A stretch of DNA of 64,000 bases, from NCBI GenBank assembly GCA_021234155.1, contig JAJEKV010000223.1, positions 558,001-622,000 of the forward strand. The letters are read 5' to 3'. The notes beneath the pieces were generated by a model. The model was not told where the DNA came from. It saw nothing but the letters and a program-made list of their open reading frames with translations, and made no database searches. The DNA is from Isoetes taiwanensis (taxonomy: Eukaryota; Streptophyta; Lycopodiopsida; Isoetales; Isoetaceae). Shown here in pieces: positions 12,433 through 22,971 of the stretch. Position 1 is the first letter of the stretch. The number at the start of each line of letters is the position of its first letter. The position numbers were made by a program, and so were the translations under genes.

Positions 12433-14360
12433 TCACCACATGTCTTCACAAGTACACAAACCGTTCTTAAAATGATGGACCCAGTTGGTCTCAAGCAGAA
12501 TGATTTCTCGTCTTTCAATCTTAGATATAATCTTGCTTGCATTGTTACAATCGTTGCACATTCTTAAATTTTTTGTCACTCGCAATGATTGGCCCTGTGG
12601 TGTATGGATGAGCCCGAAGGCAATGGCCACTTTCTCTGCATGTCCACACAATGATGCCTCCTTATCCTTGTCTAATGTGTGCTTTACAACAAGGTCCAAA
12701 TTTGGCACATATCCAGCTTCCTTCATGCGGAAGTTCAGCATTTCTAGCAGCCCTGAAATTTCTTCTGTTTGAATGTCACCCACAACAAACTCATGAACAT
12801 TATTGTTCACCTCTATCGAAGCTCTTGCAGCTTTTTTCTTTGCACCCGCACTATTTCGCATTTTTCTTGGCCTTATCCCACTTTCCAGCAGTTGCATAGA
12901 AGCACGTAAGGAGCAGCAGATTTTGGATTCATTTGTACTAACTGCTGAAAACACCTGGATCCCAGTTCAATATCTCCAAAGGTTTTGCATGCACTAAGCA
13001 AAGATGTCCACATTTCTTCAGGCAAGGAAAATGACACAGAATGCAACAGTTTCTCTGCCTCATGCAAATTTCCTGATCTCGCAAGGAGGTCAACCATACA
13101 AGTATAGTGATCCATTGTCGCTACAAGGCCATATTTTATACTCATCCACTTGAAATACTGTTGACCCCTGAAGAGCAAGCCTCCACGACTGCATGCACTG
13201 AGGAGACTTTTGAATGTAATGGAATTTGGCTTTATATCATGCTTTTGCATGTCCTCAAAACATCGTATAGCCATGCTGCCCTCATGATTGGTGCCGTATT
13301 ATCATAGCATTCCATGACACAATATCTCGAATTGATAGTTTGTCAAGCCTCTATTGCTTCTGAAAGGGAGCCACACTTGGCATACATGTCAACCAGTGTG
13401 CTGCCAATCAAAGGATTTCTTTCAAGACCTTGTTTTACGGATAGGCAGCTTTTCGAAGACTTGACGTGCTTCAGAAAGTAAACCACATTTTGCATACATG
13501 TCAACCAGAGCACTTCCAACAAAGATATCTTTTTCAAATCCTCTTTCTGCAATCTGTCCATGCATTTCTCGACCTTTTTCTATGGCTCCTATGCTCCCAC
13601 AAGCTTTAATCAGACAAGCAAAGGTAACAGTGTCAGGAGATAACCCTTCTAAATGCATCCTTTGGAAACATTTCAGAGCTTCTTGACCATGCCCATTAGC
13701 TGCATATCCTCCAATCAATACGTTCCAAGAAACAACATCTTTCACTGACATTTTGTCAAAGACATCCTGAGCCTGCGCCAACAAGCCACATTTGATATAC
13801 ATGTCAATCAAAGCTCTACCAACATAAATGTCTGTATCAAAGCCTTTATCTACAATTTCATCATGGATCCTCCGACCTGTTTCAATGTCTTTCAGCCTGG
13901 CACAAGCTTTCAACAGTGCCTTGAGTGTATAACTGCTAGGATGTATTCTGTCCTCTTGCATTCTCTGATACATGAGAAGAGCATGACGTGATTGCCCACC
14001 CTCAATGTACCCTAATAAAAGGGATGTCCAGGAATGCTCATTCTGGAGAACCATCACATTGAAAGCCTGTTGAGCATCAGACAAACTTCCACATTCTACA
14101 AACATTGGAACGAGATGGTTGCCTATATTTTTATGAGCTTGGAGGCCACTGTTAAAGATGTGTATATGTGCATGCTTTGCATATGTTAAGTTTCTCCTTT
14201 TTCTACATTTCTGCAAGATGCAAAGAGACTTATCCACTGCTGGTGGTTCATCCATGTCCTCCAATTGTTTTAGCAGCTCATCTAAAGTCAACACCTCCCA
14301 AGGAGCGCCTCCTCGTTTCTTCTGTAATTTTTTCACATGTGTGTGAATAACATTGCTCAT
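12433..14360 (-). pseudogene. Decayed PLS-class PPR protein with DYW domain
   Basis: Intronless on the minus strand. The first 312 codons from 14360 are open and hold PLS-type pentatricopeptide repeats (KNIGNHLVPMFVECGSLSDA, DIYVGRALIDMYIKCG, DVVSWNVLIGGYAANG, DIFVGSALVDMYAKCG). After KLPIRK the frame breaks near 13430, and part of one repeat set appears deleted before ERNPLIGSTLVDMYAKCG. Further frame changes occur after SLSEAIE (near 13345), before HEGSMAIRCFEDM (near 13275) and near 12880. The last frame holds a DYW-type deaminase domain with GHAEK, CNDC and a C terminus CTCEDMW in place of the usual DYW. Intact relatives enter organelles and edit specific RNA sites. At least four frame breaks make a functional product unlikely. 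Confidence 0.9.
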
Positions 14361-16141
14361 CTGGCCGGAGGCTGATAAATGTATGGGAAGTTTAGAATGG
14401 AAGCCTGCTTCTGCAAGCCCAAGAGGTCATATATCTCCGTTAGTTTGCTGCATTTCTTGCATTCGAGTTGGGTTACATATGGACAATTCCATGGTCTCGG
14501 GAGGCGATCAAAGAGTAGAGATTATGTGCAGAACTCACCTAGAATCCGATTATTCACAAGAAATTGAATACTTGCCTGGATCACAAAAGCTTCAGGCAAG
14601 CTTTGGGGATGCGGTCTATCGCCGACAGTCCAGCTAAAGTTCTGGCCTTTATTGTGCCACCTCATCACGTGAGGAAAAAATGTCATCAAGGGGAGCAAGC
14701 GATTCACATGGTTTTATGTATGCCCGATTTAGGTTGGGTTGCACTCCCGTCAAACCCTTCCAATTTTCCATTAAACCCTTCCTTTCGATTTTCCTTGCAA
14801 CCCTTCCGGCTTTCAATAAAACCTGGAAGGGTTTCCACAGAAAATCGGGAGGAAACCCTTCCAAATTTCTAATTTTTGAAATCAGAAAGGGTTTCTATAG
14901 AAATTTGGAAGGGATTTCCATGAAATTATTTTTTTTAAGAATATTCACGGATGTGAGCCTTTACTTTTCGACACGGACGCCCGACATTAAGGCGGCACAT
15001 CCATCAAGTACACGTCAAACGAAGAGGCAATTTTCTTATATGGGTGGATTGGCATGATTTTGAAAAGCAGTTGTTTATCCTTCTAGCTGCTTCAGAATTT
15101 TTTATGAAGATGGGATGTTTTATCGCAAATGAAAAGAGAGAACGATTTTTGAGCTTGCTTTGTGAGATGCTCAAAGAAGTTTTTGAGCCACAGCAAAGAA
15201 GGAAGAAGGAAGATTTTTGCATTGTTTTTGCATTCTTTTTCGTGTGGTGGAACATGCATTGATTTTATACGAAGTTCTCTCTTCTTTAGCTTGCCATGTG
15301 TACGGCCATTATGTTACATTCAAATTTAATGGTTACAATTCAACGACTCTTATTTTAGTACAAAAAAATTAGAAAAAAAAACGATTAGGATGGGGTTACC
15401 GATTTAGGATGGGATTATGCAAGTAGAAAAGTGCTAAGCTTCCAAGCAATAAGGTTTGCAATAGATGATTCTGATCGTTTTTTTAAAGATTGGAGTTTTT
15501 TTAATATTCTGGGCTTTGTGCAGCGTAATGTATTCTGAAAGGTTTATTTTAAGAGACTTCGTCCGTGTCACATGGACTTCTTTTTTTGGCCCACCCACCT
15601 TATTTTCCTGATTGGTCAGCGACGCCAGTAAATCTGCTGCAGCGCTCATGGTTGATCGCTGATCGTTTCTGCCTTCATCTACAAGCACTCTAATTCTTAT
15701 TGGAAGGTGCTGGAAATGTGAAAAATGAAAGAATTCGGGCCAATTTGTGACTAGTCCTTGCTTCTTAATCCTCCACAGCGAAGTAGGGGCAATTTTGTTG
15801 AGTTGGTTGAATTGGTGGTCTCGCTTCGATTCAACCTTCAGTTCATTCGCCTTGGAGAAGCGCCAGTGGCATATCGGAATGGATAGTTCAGCTTTATGAT
15901 TCCAGAACCCTAGCGTCCTTGCTAGAATGGCTAATAGACTGGCTAGAATGGCCTTGGTAGACAGTCCTTGCTTCGGTCGAATCCTTGCTTTGGTTGCCGA
16001 ATGTTTCTAAAGAGCTTCCGTTCCTTCCTTCGGTTGCTTCTATTGAATCCGTGCTTCAATTTCAACGGATCTGCTGTAGTCGAATCTCTGATTTGTGCAA
16101 ATAGTGGTGTAGTCGAATCACTGATTTGTATAAAGAAACCT
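14361..16141. other. Non-coding stretch with foldback
   Basis: Apart from the inverted repeat at 14851-14919, no supported gene. Open frames at 14560-15260 overlap on several frames and show no domain. Several GAAGGGTTT and AACCCTTCC words cluster at 14750-14920. Confidence 0.45.
14851..14919. repeat. Inverted repeat, CCCTTCCAAATTTCT arms
   Basis: CCCTTCCAAATTTCT at 14856-14870 faces AGAAATTTGGAAGGG at 14899-14913, perfect over 15 bp. The match continues outward on both sides with one mismatch. The loop is about 28 bp. Confidence 0.85.
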
Positions 16142-16249
16142 CGTCGTCACCGAAGGTTTTCGAAGAAACTGGCGGGCGGCGGCCTGGCGAACGGCGGCGG
16201 CCGCGAAGTGGGCGCCGCCAGGTTTCTTCCAGAAACCTTCTGGTGACGT
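16142..16249. repeat. GC-rich hairpin
   Basis: The left arm, containing CGTCACCGAAGG and GAAGAAACTGGCG (about 16143-16178), pairs imperfectly with the right arm containing CGCCAGGTTTCTTCC and AACCTTCTGGTGACG (about 16211-16248). The loop is GGC/GCC-rich. It abuts the TIR-like element at 16258. Confidence 0.75.
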
Positions 16250-16257
16250 AGGTTTCT

Positions 16258-16847
16258 ATACGTGGCCTACGGGCCCCTGAAATTTCCCCATCTTTTCTAA
16301 TCTTTGTTTCTGAGATCAAATGCCTAGAGAAGCAACAATCAAACGGAGCTGCCAAATCTGAGCTTGAACTTTTGCTGCCGGATCTGAACTTTTTCTTTGA
16401 GTTGCCGGATCTAAGCTGTATGCTTTCGCTTCTGTTGCAGGGGATACGGGTTTCAGCTTTGAGTTTCATAGACAATGGAGCCAGAGGATGCAACACCAAC
16501 GATCCAAAATCGATGGTTACACCAGCAGTTTTGGAGTAGAGCTTCCGGCTATGGCATAGGGCATAAACAAATCTGCCTACAGAGCTTATAGAACTTCGTG
16601 GCTATAGCCTGGAAGAGCCCAGAAATATGGCTTCTGGCTTCATGAAAAGCTTCGGCCAGAAATATGGCTTCGTGGCCAGAAATATGGCTTCGTAGGGGCT
16701 TTCATCGCGGAGCAGGGGAAGGTCCCTTTCAGAAAAAAAACCTGGTGGCGCCACCAGAGCGCCGCCGAAAACTGAGACCCGAAAATCACCTTAAAAAAAT
16801 CAGAACTAAAATCATAGGAAATTTCAGGGTCCCGTAGGTTACGTGCA
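16258..16847. mobile_element. Putative TIR element of about 590 bp
   Basis: The ends are inverted copies of about 30 bp. The left reads ACGTGGCCTACGGG then CCCTGAAATTTCC (16258-16287); the reverse complement of the right end (16818-16847) reads ACGTAACCTACGGG then CCCTGAAATTTCC, with about three mismatches. No transposase frame lies inside, so it would be non-autonomous. No convincing target duplication was found, and the neighbouring hairpin may belong to the same element. Confidence 0.5.
16618..16693. repeat. 20 bp short repeat, three copies
   Basis: The unit GGCCAGAAATATGGCTTCGT is present in tandem at 16654-16673 and 16674-16693, where the last bases are exact, with a diverged copy at 16618-16637. 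Confidence 0.85.
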
Positions 16848-16859
16848 TGTATTTGCACG

Positions 16860-17512
16860 TTATGATGTATTTATTGTTTATATTTAACAATTCAATGGTG
16901 TAACGATGGTCACAACGCGATCAATATGCAAAAATACAAAACAAGTACTTACAATGCCACACTTACATGTCTTTAACTCTTTACCCAAAATATGCCTCTT
17001 CCATCTCCCTAACTAATTTCCCCCTGAACGGCAATATAACAAAACTTAAGTATATTCCCTAAAACTAGAGAAAACCAACTTTGAAAGTCCAGAAATGCCA
17101 TGCGATTTTGGAAAGCTCCGGACTTTTGCCAGCAAAATTTAAAGTCGTGTACGGCTCATGTGAATGTAGGTCAATGCTTTACATCATCGACAAAAAATTG
17201 GTCAAACATTAACAAATCATAATAACGGGTCGAAGTCAGCCCCCCAAAACGATTTCTGCTTAGATTTTCTAAACTTCATATTTTATGAAAATATATATAA
17301 GTCAAAAATGGCCGATCAAGCCTATATAACAGGTTAGCATCACCTCTCACCGATTTAACAGCCATACATTTTGAACCATGCAATTTACAATCTTGTTTCT
17401 CGCTTTCTTCTCTTCCTATCCCACAAACCATTCAACCTGACTATAGTTCACAAGAAAATGAACTGTAGAAAAAACCAATCACAAAAATGCCTCCGAACGA
17501 TATCAACTCACA
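16860..17512. other. Intergenic region downstream of the 886-residue gene
   Basis: AT-rich with no recognised feature. It probably includes the 3' untranslated region of the minus-strand gene ending at 17513. Confidence 0.4.
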
Positions 17513-20500
17513 TCAATGTTTTCGTCTCCTTTTACTGGGGATCCTTAGGATCAAGTGTTGCCCAATCTTGTAGGGTATTTCTTTAGAATGCTTATGAACT
17601 GCAATGTGGATATCTTGGTTCGGACAATAACTGAACTGAAGCTTCCTTAGTAATTCAAAGTTTGGGCCAGAAACAGCTCTTAAAGCCAATGGCCTTGGCA
17701 CTAGAACCTTTATTTTCATTCTACCATCGTTGTTGGAAGTGGCAGTTCCATTCCCCTCCTCCACGGAATCAGTTTCTGAACTCGACAATGAACACAGGTT
17801 TGGAGAATCGTCTGAATTTTCCACCTGAAAAATGAACAAACCCAACAACCGTCAATTCCAGGAGTATGTAATATGAAGTAAAAAATCAGTTTATCTCATT
17901 CATTAAATTATTCTAAATTCCCACAGAACATGGACTTGAATTATCACTTACTTCCATTTCATGATACTTTGAAGCCACATTTCCATTCTCCTCATCCATC
18001 AGATCTGTTTTTGAATGAGACACAGGACTTTGCACCTGAAATTTTAACCACTGCATCCATCATCAGTTCTAGGGCAATACAGATTGTGACGTAAATTATA
18101 TAGTTGTTTATGGGTGGATTTTGAAGTATATAAACAAGAACATTACCTGACTGTTCTTAGAATTAACTATGACCAATTCTTCAACCGGATCTGCACCTCT
18201 GGTCTCATTAGGGTGCACTGCTGCACAGATGTTTTCCATGGGTACATTGTCATTTAACTTCCCAACCATATCTTCCAAATTGTTTGCAAGCAAAGCGGCA
18301 CTCGTATCATCTAATTTTCCAGCACAATCTATGTCTCCCATATCATTCGCAAGCGCTACAACAGAAACTAAACTTTAGCCAAAAGCTCAAGACAATACAA
18401 ATCATCCCTTGGGCAGCAGTAATTCATGTACTTCCTAGATGTCCTTTCCCCTGTGTAAAAATACAAAAGAGAATGGTAATCAAGAGAGGAAAAAGAAAAA
18501 GATTTCTATACCATCTACTGTAGTGTCCGATGGTCTCTTCCCTCCTGTTGCTGCAATGTTTGTTGTGTCCTGACTAGAAATTCTACGGTACCGATTTAGA
18601 ATAGGGATGCATGCTTCAAGAAACTCTAGCAACCTTAAAGTGGGAAGGGCCTCAACGATTTCAATAGCCTTTTCTATGATGGGATCACCTTGTGGGAAGT
18701 ACTGAATGGCACTCCTCAAAATTTGTAACTTTAGATTATGCCTTTGGGCTGCCAATTCGCTTCTATGATCATCTCCATCCTTATCGTTGTCTCTCACAAC
18801 AGAAACCACATCTCCCATGAGATTTGAGGAATCAGGACCCACAACTCCCATGACATTTAAGGGAATTGCATCATTTAATTTCCCAGCCATATCTTCCAGA
18901 TTGTTTGCAGGCATTGCTGCACTCGTGGGTACCTTGTCATTTAATTTTCCAGCACAATCTAGGTCTTGTACATCATTCGCAGGCACTGCAACAGACACTA
19001 AAATTTAGCCAAACCCTCAAGACAATACAGATCCTCCCTCTTTGTAGGCAGCAGTAATTCATGACCTTCCTAGATGCCTTTTTCTGAGTATAAATCACAA
19101 AACAGAATGTAACAAAGAGAGAGGAGAGAAAAAAAAAACACTAAACAGAATGTAATAAATAGAGAGGCGAGAGAAAAACTTGCGTACCACCTAATGTAGT
19201 GTCTGATAATCTATTCCCTGCTGTTATAATCGCTCCAATGTTCTTTGTGTCTTGACTGGAAATTCTAGGGTACTGATTCAGAATAGCGGTGGATGCTTCA
19301 AGAAACCCTAGCAACCTTAAAGTGGGGAGGGTCTCAATGATTTCAATAACCTTCTCTATGATGGGATCACCTGGTGGAAAGAATTGAATAGCACTCCTCA
19401 AAATATGCGACTTTACTGCTGATTCTCTTCTGTGATCATCTCCATCGTTATCGCTGCTTCTCACAACAGGACTTACATCTCCCATGAGATTTGACGGAAG
19501 AGGATCCACAAGCCCCTTGACATTTGAGGGAACTGCGTCATAATACAACTTCACCGCCATAAGAATTTAATATTTCAAAGCAAAAATTGCATCAACAATT
19601 ATGCTAGGAAAACACCATATTTTAATAGACTTTGAGATGCTGTGCATTAACACCACTTCACAAACAGATTCACTGCATCTGAGTGAGTTCCTATTAGAAG
19701 TTTGTTACTCCGCATACCTTAGATTTCCCAGTTTCTCTGTTAACCTATAAGACAAACTATAAACAAGACTACTAAGCATCTTAATAGTAATGAAGGAAAC
19801 ACTCAAGAGCAAAGAGAAATTTTATGTTATAAAGAGTAAACCTGGCATTGGAAAGAAGTGATTAATATGTGTAGAAAACACACTAAGATCTTGACGAAGC
19901 TGTAGAACTGTACCATGTAGGCCATCCATCTTCTTCTCAAGTTCCTTAAATGTTCATAAGAACGTCTCAGCATAATCCAAAACCCCTTTCCTTATAAAAT
20001 GGCAAATGATACGCAAATGGATAAAACTCACCGAAAGAAGTGATGACTTCTCGTTTAACCTGCTGACAGAAACACAGATGGATTGCAGTTCCTGAAGCAG
20101 ATCCCTGCATGCAAAAGCAATATGTTTTAATAAATCAGGAGTATTTATCTGTTCTCAAAAATAAATAACCTGTTAGTTGACCTTTTAACAGATGCAGCTA
20201 TAGATCTGAAACAACAATCAAGATAATAGAAATAAACGAAGTAACTATATGGTCTGAACAATAAAATACTACTCACATATTTTTTGCCATTTTTTTTGAA
20301 GCAACCCACCTACTTTTCTTCTTTATAGTTGGTTTTACAGACAATGAAGTACCAGGGATCCCTTGACTTTTGATGCGCGAGAAGAACCTATTGACATCGG
20401 ACAATAAGCATGAGAAAAAGGGGAGATTGTAAAGAAACCTAAATGTATTTACCTTGCAACCTTTCTTGCTCTATTGGTGTCTGAATGCCGAGCTTTTGAA

Positions 20501-21342
20501 GGCGGCAAAAGGGGATGGTCTACACCATCTTGATCTTGAGTTAAAATAGTGGCATCTTCGTTCAAATCCAGTCCATAGGCTTCCATAGAAACATCGCTAT
20601 TGGGCCTCTCTCTCTCAAAGACAGCAGCCTTACAAATTTCCAGGGCATCATTGGACTCTACCTTTGACATAGAACCCTTTATGTCACCAGGATTGTCTCC
20701 GTTCAATATAGAATCTTTCATCTCACTGGAATCTTGCACATTCAACGTACCATTCATATATTGATCCATATTATCCCCAGATTCATCCACAAATCCTTCA
20801 GCGCATTGAACATCTGGTGCATCCTGGTAATGATCTGGAAGGCGACTATCCTTGGCAACAACATCCAGCATAGATTCAGTAGAATCCTTTACAATACCAG
20901 ATCCATGTCTATCATGAACTTCTACCACCTCTTTTTTGCAGCTACTATTTTCATTCGATGGAGGATATTCTTTCTGAATCCTTCCATGGTCATCTGCCAC
21001 GTTAGTTTCTTTCCCACTCTCCATGTTAGTTTCTTTCCCACTCTCAGAACCGGGCTCCATCTTCGCAGGACGAGGATCACTGTCAGGCTGCACCGGCAAA
21101 GAGACGAAAACGTCGATAGTTCCGTTTTCCTTCAAGAGGGCATTAGTAAATGGACAAATTAAACCCTCAGGGGTGGATGGAATCTCGCTTATTTGATCCA
21201 ATACAGGTCGAGTTGAAGGAGGACTCTCTGGCTCATCTGATGTATTCGCCATAACAGATTGCTTCTTAGATTCAGGTTCCAGAGAGGGTCGATGATCGGG
21301 CAAATCTTCACATGGCTGGGCAATTGGATTTTCCTCTGCCAT
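17513..21342 (-). CDS. Unrecognised, probably nuclear protein with triplicated exon module and EAR-like motif
   Basis: Ten exons join in phase to 886 codons plus stop. In transcript order they are 21342-20453, 20387-20277, 20205-20170, 20104-20032, 19944-19842, 19532-19188, 18997-18512, 18367-18147, 18035-17952, 17824-17513. Exon 1 is acidic and Ser/Pro-rich, with PFTNALLKENG and an LDLNE motif (EAR-like, known in plant co-repressor recruitment). Then come a basic stretch (TIKKKSRWVASKK), a short helical region (RDLLQELQSI; ELEKKMDGLHG) and three related exons. Two share ILRSAIQ(F/Y)FP, GDPIIEK, and LPTLRLL; two share CAGKL(N/D)D, NNLEDM and GKLND. The boundaries between the three are all phase 1. 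The C terminus is basic (PSKRRRKH), a likely nuclear signal. I do not recognise the family. The exon 6 acceptor (19532) is the least certain boundary; its donor has an alternative 3 bp away. Confidence 0.75.
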
Positions 21343-21391
21343 AGCCTTGGCGCCAAGGAGAAACCGACCGTCGACATATTAAATGTCATAT

Positions 21392-21407
21392 AAACCCTAA
21401 ACCCTAG
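21392..21407 (+). promoter_or_regulatory. Telo-box (two AAACCCT repeats)
   Basis: AAACCCTAAACCCTAG lies about 50 bp upstream of the start codon of the minus-strand gene. Telo-boxes are common in plant 5' regions of growth-related and housekeeping genes and are bound by telobox-binding factors. The position fits a promoter or 5' leader element. Confidence 0.55.
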
Positions 21408-21409
21408 GC

Positions 21410-22117
21410 CTCTACTACGTGTTACAAAAATTAATTTGGAACATAATTCGGGAGAAAATTCCAAATATACACACACCCTTCCCGTTCGCAAATATTCGAA
21501 GTAGCAAAAAGGCACGCCGAGGCCATAGTAGAAAAACTAGTTAAAAGCACGTTTGATTACATTGCATAGCAAATTGCAAGAAAATGGGTGGTGTTTTGTA
21601 ATATACAATTGAGCTAGTTTTGATATCTTTTAATTAAACTCATGCGGACTAGCAAGCAGTTGACATATATGTCGGCTTGAACCAATGCATGAGATATCAA
21701 AGCGCAATCTCTTTTTTCTTCTGGGACTCATGTTGGCTAGCAAGTGCAGTTGACATCGGTTGACATATTATGTGCGAGAGATTATGTCAACAGCCAAGCC
21801 AAGCCAAGCCGAGAGATTAAAATTTCTTTTAAAAATTTTTATGATTAAAAAAAATCATTTGGGGCCAACAAATTTCATATAAAAAATTTCTCCTTTTAAA
21901 AACGTTCTTGTGAGTTTTGGAGCAAAGGTTGGTGCTAAGAATTCATATGGACATAAAATGGACTCATATTTTCAAGTAAAATAGTACTTTTCACTTACAA
22001 ACATGCACATTGTATTGTTTTTTTGAAGAAAGATGATTAATTCCTTTGTCATAGCTGAATAATTCTCGTCAACAAAAATCGATCTGCTTTCTTCGGTTCA
22101 TGCTGGAAAATTCACTA
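21410..22117. other. Upstream/intergenic DNA
   Basis: AT-rich sequence with diverged repeats of a segment containing CAGTTGACAT (near 21655 and 21745). No gene was recognised. Confidence 0.4.
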
Positions 22118-22423
22118 TTACCATAAATATGTTGATGCGAATTTCAAAACCAGTTTTAAACACAAGACCCAGAATAGTTCATCTTTTAGCCATTCGAAAC
22201 CTTCAGGAATAGTCCTTATTTCAATTTTCAAAAGCGGAGGCGCCTTATCAATTGAGGCGGAAGTGCGCCGAAAAGGATTAAACAAATTTGCATCACATAA
22301 ACTCTTCGACATTCCTTCCTGCAAAAAGATCTTAGACAATAATTGAAAAAGGGAACAGGAAAAGCAGAGGCCCAAATCATATGCAACAAAAGGAAAGATT
22401 AAATCCAACCTTATCTTTCTCAT
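22118..22423 (-). other. Unrecognised open frame, possible exon
   Basis: 101 codons are open on the minus strand, and part of it is protein-like (RTIPEGFEWLKDELF). A possible acceptor precedes EGMSKSLCDANLF near 22323. No domain was recognised and no adjoining exon was found. Confidence 0.2.
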
Positions 22424-22971
22424 ATGGCAAGCCGTAGAGCTTCATGCGCTATGGAAAGAGATGACTATGTCAGAAATCGGATCTAAGAAAATGCAAGAGT
22501 ATGGAAGCAAAATGCGTACCCATTAAGGTCTTTCTTGTAAAAGAAATTAGGCAGAAGCTTCAAGGTTGCGATCTGCAGCTATGATGGAATAGAGCATGGA
22601 GTATTCGTTCAAAGAAAGGCGAGCATTTCATTGTATCATTGTGGAGAAGCAACAGGCATGCATAAAAAAGGAAGATTTCATGGCTGCATGCAAGAAATCC
22701 ATCTGAAAAAAATGAGATCAGACCAAGCAAGTGGTGGCCATCTGCCGGTTTATTGGATGCGGATGAGGAAATACCTGGCGTTCAAATTGATATGGACACT
22801 TTTTGCACTGCATCATATACATGCTAACCTAATAAGCAAAGTTCCTCGTATACGGACCAGAAAAATGGGTCTATTGGAAGTGCTTCGGTATCAGTTAGTA
22901 TCAGTTAGAGAGTCCCCAAAACTAAAAATAGATGTCGGCCAAGTAAATTGTGGGGCGTATCTACTACATCT

